Below are positions 22,690 through 33,759 of a stretch of DNA of 39,505 nucleotides, in pieces. Origin of the DNA: Usnea hakonensis (lineage: Eukaryota > Ascomycota > Lecanoromycetes > Lecanorales > Parmeliaceae). Location: assembly GCA_013423325.1 (NCBI GenBank), contig BLJB01000309.1, forward strand, positions 431 through 39,935, written 5' to 3'. The first letter of the stretch is position 1; the number at the start of each line of letters is the position of its first letter. The position numbers and the translations under genes are program-made. Under the pieces are notes generated by a model. The model was given only the letters and a program-made list of their open reading frames with translations, had not been told where the DNA came from and made no database searches.

Positions 22690-24760
22690 TCCTATTACTA
22701 TTCCGCTCGAGGCTTTAGACGAGCTAAAAGAACCTGAGAGAGGGTATTTGTAGATTAACGGCCTAGTAATAATATACTAGGTATATCCTAAGTAATACGG
22801 AGTATTACTAGTACGCCTAAGTAATACGGTACCGCTAAATAGAAGAGTAATCGATAAAAGATTTATACTATTGACGATAAAGAAGAAATCGCCTTAAGAA
22901 GGTATAGCCGCGGCTAACTAAACTATTTAATAATAATATAATAACTCTATAGGCGGAGTAACGCCTTTCTTAATATATACTCTTAAAGTATTTAAATATA
23001 TCGAACTAGCTAAATCGGTTAATAAACGGTTATATAAAAACCCCGTATTTAATATATTAAAAGGAGAAAATTTTACTTTCTTAATACCCGGTTCGGAAAA
23101 GAGTTAATTATCTCTTAATAATTAGTTATATTTTCTACTATAAATCCGGGGGAGTAAAACTATTTCTCTACCACCTTTTCTTTCTTTTCTCTAGAATCTT
23201 TCCGACATCTATTAAATTACTAAATAGCCCTACTAATTACCCGGTCGGGTAAGTATAGAGAACCGTAGGATATACCTCTTCTTAGTAATAAAGACGAACG
23301 CCTTAACGATACCCTAAGGGACGAACTCGTATCGGAAGATAAGGATAGGACGCGCCGTAATATATTCCGAGAGGCCTCTAAAATACCTCTAGGCGAACTC
23401 GATAATCCTAGTCCTTTAGAAGATACTCCTTATTATCCTAATCTAACTAATCGCTTACGGTAACTAAGAGGGGTATCTAGGAAAGTATTAATACCCCTAG
23501 CCGGAAGTAATAACGCGGCTACTCCCTAGAATATCTCCTCTATAGGTAAGCTTATACGGTAGGCTAGGGAGAACCCTAAGGAGTTTCTAGGTATACTAAA
23601 TTAGATCTATTAAGAGAGGGATATAGGTATTTAGACCTTCTAGTTATTAGAAAAGGAGACTATAAAGCGACGACTCGCTATATAATAATTAACGGATATA
23701 TAAGAGGATCTCGTATCTATAAATTCTAAATTAGAACGATTTCGAAACGTCTAAGGTAGTATAGAGTCGTTTTCCGTAATCGCTATTAAGCGCTCTTAAA
23801 AGTATCTAGATCCTCCTCTCTTTATTAATAGTATAGATCCTACCTAGGAGGATTAGAAGAGTAAGATAATAATTAAACTAAAGGTAAATAAGGACTATTA
23901 GGATAATAACGAGAGCCGTATTAAATACGTACTCTTATATCTTAGAGGAAAGGCTATAAAGTAGACCTACTCTAGATAAGAGGCTAATACTAATAACCCT
24001 TTCCTTACCGTCTAGAATATTATAGATAAACTTGCTACTATATTTAAAGACTCGGATCGTAAATAGAACTACCGAAGATAGTTTACGGCGCTAAGAATAG
24101 ATACTATATAGTTCGCTAACTTTTACTTAGACTTCTAAAGGCTCTCTTTTTACCTTAAGTATAATAAGGATCTTCTTATTAAGGAGTTATATAATAAGGT
24201 AGTAACCCGGCTCTAGATCCCCTAGAATAATTAGTAATTCGAGTTTACTACCCTCGAAGACGCTAAGAAGTATATAGTAAAGCTAGATAACTTATAGAGA
24301 ATTATATAAGAAAATCGGGATAAGGTCTCGGTATAGGAGGATTAATTAAGAAGTATAAAGAGAGTAGTATTTGCTCCTACCCTATTAAAGACGGCTTTTA
24401 AACCGGTATATAATCTAGTAAGGTAAACCTTACCGAGTAATATAATTAGGGTAAAGGATATAGCTGAAGATAATTACTTTAAATATTATAAATCCGGATA
24501 TTATACTAACGACTATCTAGACGATTAGGCTCGCTCCTATAATCCGAACTCGTATAAGTAAGACCCCTATATTTATAAAATCTTAATAGACGGGTTATCT
24601 AATTCGGACTATTATAAGGATTCGGAGAGGTCGGAAAAAGACTATCCTCTACTAAAGGCTCGGTAGGAGGTATTATAGGAGTAGGATATTATCCCGAGGA
24701 TAATAAGGACGGCCTCGTACTCTTATTTTAGACCGTACCCGAGTCCTCCCTATTTTCCGA
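22690..24760 (+). pseudogene. Chromovirus gag remnant (unit 1)
   Basis: Read-through translation gives a hydrophilic N-terminus with DNPITIPLEALDEL, then ERLNDTLRDELVSEDKDRTRR and a capsid-like stretch KVNKDYWDNNESRIKYVLLYLRGKA (some W restored from stops), followed by RFTALRIDTIQFANFYLDFQRL. A CX2CX4HX4C zinc knuckle at 24475-24516 now reads YFKYYKSGYYTNDY, with every Cys and His changed to Tyr by RIP. It has lost its start codon and carries many stops. Confidence 0.72.
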
Positions 24761-24809
24761 AAAGCCCTTTATAGTACTAGGTATACTATATAGCTAAGGA
24801 AAAAGGTAC

Positions 24810-25130
24810 TAAGCACCTCTCCTAGTCGATATTAGTACTATAGGATACTGCTTTATTAATAAGAGGATGATTTCGACTATATATATTATACTTAGAATCT
24901 TACCTATACCTCTATCTAAGCCTCGACGTATACGTAGATATAATAGTAATATATTAAAGACTTCTATTATTTACCTACTTTTATCTAACCTCGAATTTAA
25001 TAGCTATAAGGAACTAACTATCCCTATACTTATTACTAATTTAGGATAGTATATAGTTATCCTCGATAAGCCCTAGATAAATTAATATAGAGTCTTACTT
25101 AATATACGGTCCGATTTAGTAGTCTTTCCT
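24810..25130 (+). pseudogene. Chromovirus aspartic protease region (unit 1)
   Basis: Read-through gives APLLVDISTIGYCFINKR, then LPIPLSKPRRIRRYNSNI...ITNLG and ILDKPWINQ (W from a stop). The layout matches retropepsin-like domains of fungal Gypsy elements (LVDSGA..FI....; LG.PWL). The active-site triplet is altered, so the assignment rests on position and the flanking pattern. Confidence 0.6.
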
Positions 25131-25559
25131 ACTAATAATAAGGCTAGTCCGGAAGCGCGAATTACCGAAATCTCATTTATTCCGTTTACCCCTAGGGTCC
25201 TTTAGAGGGAACGACCCTCGCTAGAAGAAGAGTCCTTTACTATACGTAATATAAATATAGATGCCTTCGGCCTTCTTACTCGCTAAGTAAGGGTTAAAGA
25301 GATATAGCTATTCGCTATATCTATAGAAGATATTAACGCCCTCGTCCTAGCCGATTAGAAGGATCACCTAGATACCCTAGGAGTAAACGCTATAGAAGCG
25401 TATAAGGTAGATCCTAAGGCGATTTAGAAGAAGCTTCCTCCTAAGTACTAGGACTTTCGAGATATCTTTAATTACGCCTAGGCTAATAAGCTTCCTCCTT
25501 ACTAGTTCTATAATTATAAGAATAAGCTTACTTCTAATATAAAGCCCCTATAAAGTAGA

Positions 25560-28400
25560 GTATACTATATATCCCTATATAAGATATAACGAGTTAAGGA
25601 GTACCTTACTAAAAACCTCTCTAAGGGATTTATTATACCTAGTAAAGCTCCCTATATATTATCAATCCTCTTTATATTAAAATCTAACGGCGACTTACAA
25701 TTCTATATAGATTACTAAAAGCTAAATACCCTTACTAAACGTAACCGATATCCCCTCCCTCTTATAGAGGAGGTTATTAGAAAGATCGTGGACTATAAAT
25801 ACCTTACTCGCTTAGATATTATTATAGTATTTAATAAGCTTAGAATAGATCCCGAAAGTAAGGATTTAACTACTTTTATAATAGCTCTAGGATCTTATAA
25901 GTATAAAGTCCTTCTATTTAGACTAACTAATAGGCCAAGCTCTTTCTAGTAGTATATTAATAAGGTATTATAGGAATTCCTAGATAATTTCTATTAGGTA
26001 TACCTCGATAATATCCTTATCTATAGTAAATCGAGGAAGGAGTATTAAGACTACGTTCGAAAAGTACTCTCTCGCCTCCGGGATATAGGCTTATAAGTAG
26101 ATATTAAAAAGTGCGAATTTAATATAGAAGAGATAGTCTTTCTAGACGTTATTATATTAGATAAAGGGCTCCGAATAGATCCTAAAAAGATAGAAGCTAT
26201 CGTTAAATAGCCTCCTCCTATGAATCTAAAAGAAGTATAAGGATTCATCGGATTTACTAACTTCTATAGGCGTTTTATTTATAAGTTCTTAAAGCTAGTA
26301 AAGCCCTTAGTATAACTTATTAGAAAGGATACCCTATTCGTATAGAATAAGGCCTACTTAGAAGCCTTTAAGAGTCTTAAAAAGTAAGTCGTTAATACCC
26401 TAGTACTAAAGTACTTTAATCTAAAAAGATAGGCTATACTCGAGACTAACACTTCTAATTTCGTTACTAATAGAATACTATCCTAATATAACGATAAGGG
26501 TATACTCTATCTAGTAGCTTTCTATAGTAAGATAATAGTCCCTACGGAGTATAACTATTATATATATAATAAAGAGTTACTAGCTATTATAAGATATTTT
26601 AAATACTAGCGCCCTAAACTCGAGTATACTAATTTACCCGTTTAGATCTTTATAGATCACTAGGCCCTAAAGACCTTTATAGAAAATAAGGAGCTTACTC
26701 GCTATCAGGCTCGTTATTTAGATATCCTATCTAAGTTTAATTTCTAGGTAATCTTCCGTATAGGTAAAGGTAACTCGAAGGCGGATACCCTAACTAGAAT
26801 AGTAAACGCTCGCCCTATAGATCAGGAGGATAAGAGACTATATTAATAATACTAGATAATTCTAATACTAGACCGCGTCGATATCTATACTACGGAGGAG
26901 GAAGCGGGCCTATTCGAACGCGTTTACTAAGCTAATAAAGATAACTCCGGGTATCAGGAGTATAGAGACGCGGTTACTAACGGTACTCGTAAACTATATA
27001 GAATTAAGCTCGAATAATACCGAGTAGTAGACGGAGCTCTCTTTAAAAGAGGCCTATTATAGGTTCTAGACTCCCTATATACCTTAGTACTTAACGAGAT
27101 CTATAACTAACCTTCGAGTAGTCATCCCGGAATAAGATAAACGGTAGATCTCCTATAGTAATACTACTATTAGCCTAGCTATATAGTAATAATCAGGTAA
27201 TATATCGCTAATTATTATAACTATTAATATAGTAAATCGCCTCGGAGTAAGACGAATAGATTATTAGTACTACTACTAATCCTACGAGCCTATTAGTAAG
27301 ATATATCTATAGATTTTATTACCGGCCTCCCTCTTTTAGAAGGTTTTAATACTATATATACCCTTATCTACCGCCTTATAAAGGAGAGATATTACGTACT
27401 ATACTTCTAGGGCGATAACGGTACTTCGACCGAGTTATTAGTCTAGATCCTACTATAGAATCTTTACCGCCTCTATAGACTTCTAAACTCTATTATATCT
27501 AATAGAGGACCGCAGTTTATATCTACCTTATAGAAGAGTCTATATAAAAGACTTAGAATCTAAGCTAACCTCTTAACTACTTACCACCCTTAGATAGATA
27601 GGTAGACTAAGAGAGTAAATTAGGATATCGAAAGAGGCCTCCGTACCTTTTATAATTATATATAAGACGATTAGGCCAAGTAGGTCCCTATAGTAGAGTT
27701 CGCTAATAATAGTAATACGGCCTTATCTACCTCTCTCACTCCTTTCTTTATAAATAAAGGATTTAACCCCCGTATAAGCTTTAATCCTGATATAACGGAC
27801 TACGAGACTATAAGGGAAAGACTATAGGCCTTAAAGGCCGAAGATATTACTAAGAGGATAGAAGAGATCCTAGAATATAGTAAGAAATACTTAGAGGCCT
27901 CCTAAATCGCGATAGAAAGATAAGCGAATAAGTATCGTAAGGAAGTCTTATTCGATATTAGTAATAGAGTTTAGTTATCTTCTAAATATATTAATATAAC
28001 GAGGCCCTATAAGGACCTAGAGGATAAATAACTAGGTCCCTATAAGATTACCTAGCAAGTCGGTACTACCTACCGCCTAGATCTCCCTTATATATAGCGG
28101 ATCTATAACGTATTCTACCCGTAATATCTTTAGAAGTACCCCGACAACCCTCTTCCGGGATAGTAGAGACCTCCGCCAAAGCCGAAGGTCCTACTAAAGG
28201 GTAACGAGTAGGATATTAATAACGTACTAGGCTCTCGATACTACTATAGCTATCTATAGTATAAAGTTAAGTAGATAGATATACTAAGGGATAACGAGTA
28301 GTATTATATAGATAAGGGAGAGTTCGATAATATTAAAGAAGTCGTCGAAGAGTTCTATAGGCGATATCTAAAGGCCGCTCGTTAATATAAAACTTAGCCC
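25560..28400 (+). pseudogene. Chromovirus RT-RNase H-integrase-chromodomain remnant (unit 1)
   Basis: RT at about 25600-26330: NLSKGFIIPSKAPY, DYRKLN-type and RYPLPLIEE blocks, and the YLDD box as YLDN at 26001-26012. RNase H at about 26400-26800 has AFYSKIIVPTEYNYYIYNKELLAI. Integrase at about 27180-27700 has DFITGLP, GDNGTSTE and SNRGPQF (Asp to Asn). The chromodomain at 28199-28382 reads YLQYKVKWIDIPR-like sequence with aromatic-cage Trp codons as stops, then GEFDNIKEVVEEFYRRY. PR-RT-RH-INT-chromodomain order defines a chromovirus. Confidence 0.87.
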
Positions 28401-28955
28401 TATTAAAGTAGTTTCGATTTAGTAATACCTCGGATATTACGCTATTTAATTACTTTTATAAATTCGAGTTATATAGATCCTTTTTAGTAAATTGCGGCCG
28501 GAAAAGAAGCTACTAAAGGCTCTAACTTCTTAATACCTATATCAAATAAGGCCTACTACGTATACTCCTATTATTAATATATATCTAAATACCCTCCGAT
28601 ACTACTAGTATTACCCCTAGAATATTACTATCGCTAATAGTGACCTGTATCGAAATCACCTTCCGATATTTAACCCCATTTCTTTAGAGAAAGTTCACAA
28701 ATAAGGCTCCGTAATTAAGGTTAGGTTCGGCTCGGTTCGGCTCGGCAGTATCTAGCCAATAGAAGGCCTTCATTCGACGATTTCCTCTCCGCTCCCAAAT
28801 CGAATATCAAATTATTATTCTATACTAAAACACCTTTTTTATTAACCATTTTACCAATCTATAACCAAATCGCTTTATATCGGAAGCCCTAGAAAGGTAT
28901 AATATTATATATACAATAGATATCGTCTATTAAGGCATACGGACATGCCTTCTAA
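28401..28955 (+). other. Chromovirus 3' untranslated region (unit 1)
   Basis: Between the chromodomain and the polypurine tract. It includes a short internal repeat GGTTCGGCTCGGTTCGGCTCGG around 28721-28745 that is also present in copy A and in unit 2. No ORF. Confidence 0.55.
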
Positions 28956-28969
28956 GGGGGGGGGGGTAA
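28956..28969 (+). promoter_or_regulatory. Polypurine tract, unit 1
   Basis: A run of 11 G followed by TAA directly before LTR 2. It is the expected plus-strand primer. Confidence 0.8.
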
Positions 28970-29153
28970 TGTTACGAGTGTAACTACTCGCAGGGCTAAA
29001 GGAGACACGTGACCTCCTTCCTATTCGGGTTTAGCGCCTTAGCACCTCTCTACCTACATATCTTTCTCACACCTGTACATAGATTTTACCTCCTCATCAA
29101 TTGAATCCTCGTTACATACCACTATTGACATTTGTCTAGTTGCAGTCCTAACA
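28970..29153 (+). repeat. Chromovirus LTR 2 (middle, shared)
   Basis: 184 bp, the best preserved LTR of the family in this window. It keeps most CA/TG dinucleotides (GCACCTCTC, ACACCTGTACATAG, ATCAATTGAATCC) although flanked on both sides by RIP-mutated interior. It joins unit 2 directly at the RT coding region without a primer-binding site. Confidence 0.9.
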
Positions 29154-31263
29154 TCGAAAACCTCTCTAAGGGATTCATTATACCTAGTAAAGCTCCCTAT
29201 ACGTTACCGATCCTCTTTATATTAAAATTCAACGGCGACTTGCGATTCTATATAGATTACCGAAAGCTAAATACCCTTACTAAACGTAACCGATATCCCC
29301 TCCCTCTTATAGAGGAGGTTATTAGAAAGATCGTGGGCTATAAATATCTTACTCGCTTAGATATTATTATAGTATTTAATAAGCTTAGAATAGATCCCGA
29401 AAGTAAGGATTTAACTACTTTTATAATAGCTCTAGGATCTTATAAGTATAAAGTCCTTCCATTTAGACTAACTAATAGGCCAAGCTCTTTCTAGTAGTAT
29501 ATTAATAAGGTATTATAGGAATTCCTAGATGATTTCTACTAGGTATACCTCGATAATATCCTTATTTATAGTAAATCGAGGAAGGAGTACCAAGACCACG
29601 TTCGAAAAGTACTCTCTCGCCTCCGGGATACGGGCCTATAAGTAGATATTAAAAAGTGCGAATTTGATATAGAAGAGACGGTCTTTCTAGGCGTTATCAT
29701 ATTAGGTAAAGGGCTCCGAATAGATCCTAAGAAGATAGAAGTCATCGTTAAATAGCCTCCTCCTACGAATCTGAAAGAAGTATAAGGGTTTATCGGATTT
29801 ATTAACTTCTATAGGCGTTTTATTTATAAGTTCTTAAAGCTAGTAAAGCCCTTAGTATAACTTACTAGAAAGGATACCCTATTCGTATAGAATAAGGCCT
29901 ACTTAGAAGCCTTTAAGAATCTTAAAAAGTAAGTCGTTAATACCCTAGTACTAAAGTACTTTGATTTAAAAAGATAGGCTATACTCGAGACTAACGCTTC
30001 CGATTTCGTTACCAGTAGAATACTATCCTAGTATAACGATAAGGGTATACTCTATCCGGTAGCTTTCTATAGTAAGATAATAGTCCCTATAGAGTATAAC
30101 TATTATATATACGATAAAGAGTTACTAGCTATTATAAGATATTTTGAATATTAGCGCCCTAAACTCGAGTATACTAATTTACCCGTTTAGGTCTTTATAG
30201 ATTACTAGGCCCTAAAGACCTTTATAGAAAATAAGGAGCTTACTCGCCGTTAGGCTTATTATTTAGATATCCTATCCGAGTTCAATTTCTAGATAATCTT
30301 CCGCGTAGGTAAAGGTAACTTAAAGGCGGACGCCCTAACTAGAATAGTAAACGCTCGCCCTATAGATTAGGAGGACGAGAGACTACGTTAATAATACTAG
30401 ATAATTCTAATACTAGACCGCGTCGATATCCGTGCTACGGAGGAGGAAGCGGGCCTATTCGAACACGTTTACTAAGCTAATAAAGACGACTCCGGGTATT
30501 AGGAGTATAGAGACGCGGTTACTAACGGTACTTATAAGCTATATAGAATCAAGCTCGAATAATACCGAGTAGTAGATAGAGCTCTCTTTAAAAGAGGCCT
30601 ATTATAGGTTCTAGACTTCCTATATACCTTAGTACTTAACGAGATCTATAACTAACCTTCGAGTAGTTATCCCGGAATAAGACGAACGGTAGATCTCTTA
30701 TAGTAATACTACTATTAGTCTAGCTATATAGTAATAATCAGGTAATATATCGCTAATTATTATAACTATTAACGTAGTAAATCGCCTCGAAGTAAGACGA
30801 ATAGATTATTAGTACTACTACTAATCCTATAAGCCCGTTAGTAAGATATATCTATAGATTTTATTACCGGCCTCCCTCTTTTAGAAGGTTTTAATACTAT
30901 ATATACCCTTATCTACCGCCTTACGAAGGAGAGATATTACGTACTATACTTCTAGGGCGATAACGGCACTTTGACCGAGTCATTAGTCTAGATCCTACTA
31001 TAGAATCTTTACCGCCTCTATAGACTTCTAAGCTCTATTATATCCGATAGAGGACCGCAGTTTATATCTACCTTATAGAAGAGTCTATATAAAAGACTTA
31101 GAATCTAAGCTAACCTCTTAACTACTCACCACCCTCAGACAGATAGGTAGACTAAGAGAGTAAATCAGGATATCGAAAGAGGCCTCCGTACCTTTTACAA
31201 TTATATATAAGACGATTAGGCTAAGTGGGTCCCTATAGTAGAGTTCGCCGATAATAGTAATAC

Positions 31264-31448
31264 TGTTACGAGTGTGACAGCTTCCATGGTCGTGCACATA
31301 CGCTTAGCGACCTATCTTGGCCTAGCGTGTCTTGGCAAAGTCACTGCGGCCCATAAATAGCTTTTACTACTATATATAGATTTACTCCCTATTAATTGAA
31401 TCCTCGTTATATACTACTATTAACATTTGTCTAGTTATAGTCCTAATA
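31264..31448 (+). repeat. 5' LTR of copy C
   Basis: 185 bp. TATA-like ATAAATAG at 31353-31360 lies about 38 bp before the inferred RNA start ATTAATTGAAT (31391-31401). The outer 100 bp keep CA/TG; the inner end is RIP-mutated. Confidence 0.88.
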
Positions 31449-31639
31449 TTATTTAATTGATCTGTTAATCGTACGATATCGATAATCCTATTATTATTAC
31501 GCTCGTATCTCTAGGCGAGCTTAAAGAAGCTAGTAGGGGGGTGTTACCGAGTACCCAGGTATATCCTAAGTAATATGGAGTACCCTAGTAACGCCTAAAC
31601 AATACGGTACTGCTATATTTCGGAGTATAACTACTAGGA

Positions 31640-32100
31640 GTAGAGGGGGTATAGCCGGAGCCTACCATAAGACCTTGCGGGGCCGGAGTATAGTATACCT
31701 ATATATAACTGGGGTATACTAGTAAGCCTGCTACAATAGCACGGAACGGAGTATAGGCATAGCCGGAGCCTACCGTAAGACCTTGAGGGGCCGGAGTATA
31801 ATATGACTACGTATAACGGAGTAAGCCTACTTCAATAGTAAACGCGACTACGACCGACCTCTTCACTAAGTATATCGGTAACTACACGTTAAATAGTAAG
31901 CCTACTATAATAGTAACCCTTCTATAAAGTAAGCCTACTTTAATAGTAAACGCGACTACGACCGACCTCTTTACTAAGTATATTAGTAATTACCAGTTAA
32001 ATAGTAAGCCTACTATAATAGTAAACGCGATTATAATCGACCTCTTTACTAAGTATATCGACGACTACGCGTTATAGAGTAAGCCTACTACTAAATAATA
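31640..32100 (+). repeat. Tandem modules inside copy C
   Basis: The motif AGTAAGCCT(A/G)CT recurs at about 31721, 31820, 31895, 31928, 32003 and 32078, giving periods of 75, 33, 75 and 75 bp in the last five. The 75-bp modules share AAACGCGACTAC..CGACCTCT..ACTAAGTATAT. Before them, a GCCGGAGCCTACC(A/G)TAAGACCTTG block occurs twice, about 105 bp apart (near 31654 and 31760). Confidence 0.8.
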
Positions 32101-32318
32101 TATTTAATTCTTCATAATATATTAATAGTAAGAGCTTAGGATTATTAGGGCAAATCTCTAGTAATACTCTTAGGGTAGGCTACTAGCGGGTATTGAAGTA
32201 GACTCTGCAGTATAACTACAGGAATATAGTTCGGATTCGGCAATTCCTCTCCGGTCAGGTTAGATAAGATCTATGGATTATAAGCTATACGGATATGGCT
32301 TTTCAGAGAGGGGGGTAA

Positions 32319-32503
32319 TATTACGAGTATAATAGCTTCCATAGTCGTGCACATACGCTTAGCGACCTATCTTAGCCTAGCGTGTCTTGGCAAAGTCACT
32401 GCGGCCCACAAATAGCTTTCACTACTGTACATAGATTTGCTCCCTATCAATTGAATCCTCGTTACATACCACTATTGACATTTGTCTAGTTGCAGTCCTA
32501 ACA
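32319..32503 (+). repeat. 3' LTR of copy C
   Basis: 185 bp, TATTACGAG (TG to TA) to GTCCTAACA. RIP-type changes are concentrated in the first ~50 bp next to the interior; the rest is intact. Preceded by GAGAGGGGGGTAA, the polypurine tract. Confidence 0.88.
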
Positions 32504-33759
32504 AATACGGCCTTATCTACCTCTCTTACTCCTTTCTTTATAAATAAAGGATTCAACCCCCGTATAAGCTTTAATCCTAATATAACGGACTACGAGACTA
32601 TAAGGGAAAGACTATAGGCCTTAAAGGCCGAAGATATTACTAAGAGGATAGAAGAGATCCTGGAATATAGTAAGAAACACTTGGAGGCCTCCCAAATCGC
32701 GATAGAAAGATAAGTGAATAAGTATCGCAAGGAAGTCTTATTCGATGTCGGTAATAGAGTTTAATTATCTTCTAAGTATATTAATATAACGAGGCCCTAT
32801 AAGGACCTAGAGGATAAATAACTAGGTCCCTATAAGATTACCCAGTAAGTCGGTACTACCTACCGCCTAGATCTCCCTCGTATATAGCGGATCTATAACG
32901 TATTCCACCCGCAATATCTTTAGAAGTACCCCGATAACCCTCTTCCGGGATAGTAGAGACCTCCGCTAAAGCCGAAGGTCCTACTAAAGGGTGACGAGTA
33001 GGATATCAATAACGTACTAGGCTCTCGATACTACTATAGCTATCTATAGTATAAAGTTAAGTAGATAGATATATTAAGGGATAACGAGTAGTATTATATA
33101 GATAAGGGAGAGTTCGATAATACTAAAAAGGTCGTCGAAGAGTTCTATAGGCAATATCTAAAGGCTACTCGTTAATATAAAACTTAGCCCTATTAAAGTA
33201 GTTTCGATTTAGTAATACCTCGGATATTACGCTATTCGACTACTTTTATAAATTCGAGTTATATAGATCCTTTTTAGCAAATTGCGGCCGGAAAAGAAGC
33301 TACTAAAGGCTCTAACTTCTTAATATCTATATTAAATAAGGCCTACTACGCATACTCCTATTATTAATATATATCTAAATATCCTCCGATACTATTGGTA
33401 TTACCCCTAGAATATTGCTGTCGCCGGTAGTAACCTGTATCGAAATCACCTTCCGGTATTTAACCCTATTTCTTCAGAGAAAGTTCACAAATAAGGCTCC
33501 GCAATTAAGGTTAGGTTCGGCTCGGTTCAGCTCGGTAGTATCTAGCTAATAGAAGGCCTTCATTCGACGATTTCCTCTCCGCTCCCAAATCGAATATTAA
33601 ATTATTATTCTATATTAAAACACCTTTTTTATTAACTATTTCACTAATCTATAACTAAATCGCTTTATATCGGAAGCCCTAGAAAGGTATAATATTATAT
33701 ATATAATAGATATCGTCTATTAAGGTATACGGACATGCCTTCTGAGGGGGGGGGGGTAA

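Larger units (their letters stand above)
31264..32503 (+). mobile_element. Short non-autonomous LTR element (copy C)
   Basis: 1240 bp with 185-bp LTRs (31264-31448, 32319-32503) and target duplication AATAC (31259-31263, 32504-32508). The LTR begins TGTTACGAGTGTGA and ends with the same ~58 bp as the chromovirus LTR (ATCAATTGAATCC ... GTCCTAACA), but the U3 between them is unrelated. The primer-binding region (31449-31500) and polypurine context match the chromovirus. There is no gag or pol. The interior has two classes of tandem module. This fits a TRIM/LARD-like parasite mobilised in trans by the chromovirus. Confidence 0.88.
29154..33746 (+). pseudogene. Unit 2 interior: pol without gag/protease, interrupted by a short LTR element
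   Basis: Starts in RT (ENLSKGFIIPSKAPY). An open frame of 120 codons (29132-29494) spans the LTR junction and still encodes RT blocks such as FNGDLRFYIDYRKLN and RYPLPLIEEVI. The YLDD box reads YLDN at 29546-29557. Integrase retains SDRGPQF near 31043, unlike unit 1. The interior is split at 31264-32503, resumes at 32509, and carries the chromodomain at about 32990-33180. Fewer RIP changes than unit 1 (for example CCAAGACCACG at 29590 against TTAAGACTACG at 26046). Confidence 0.85.

Noticed and set aside
24867..25049. 60-codon ORF in the chromovirus
   Set aside because: It is a surviving piece of the protease region of a RIP-inactivated pol, not an independent gene.
26051..26248. 65-codon minus-strand ORF
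   Set aside because: Antisense shadow of the RT/RNase H coding strand of the chromovirus.
22469..29153. Unit 1 as an independent nested insertion in unit 2
   Set aside because: There is no 5-bp duplication around it. CTTCG is found only at 22464 and 33944, and the 29153/29154 junction lacks it.
31820..32090. CRISPR-like array in copy C
   Set aside because: The repeats are modules of a eukaryotic LTR element with related, not unique, spacers and irregular 33/75-bp periods.
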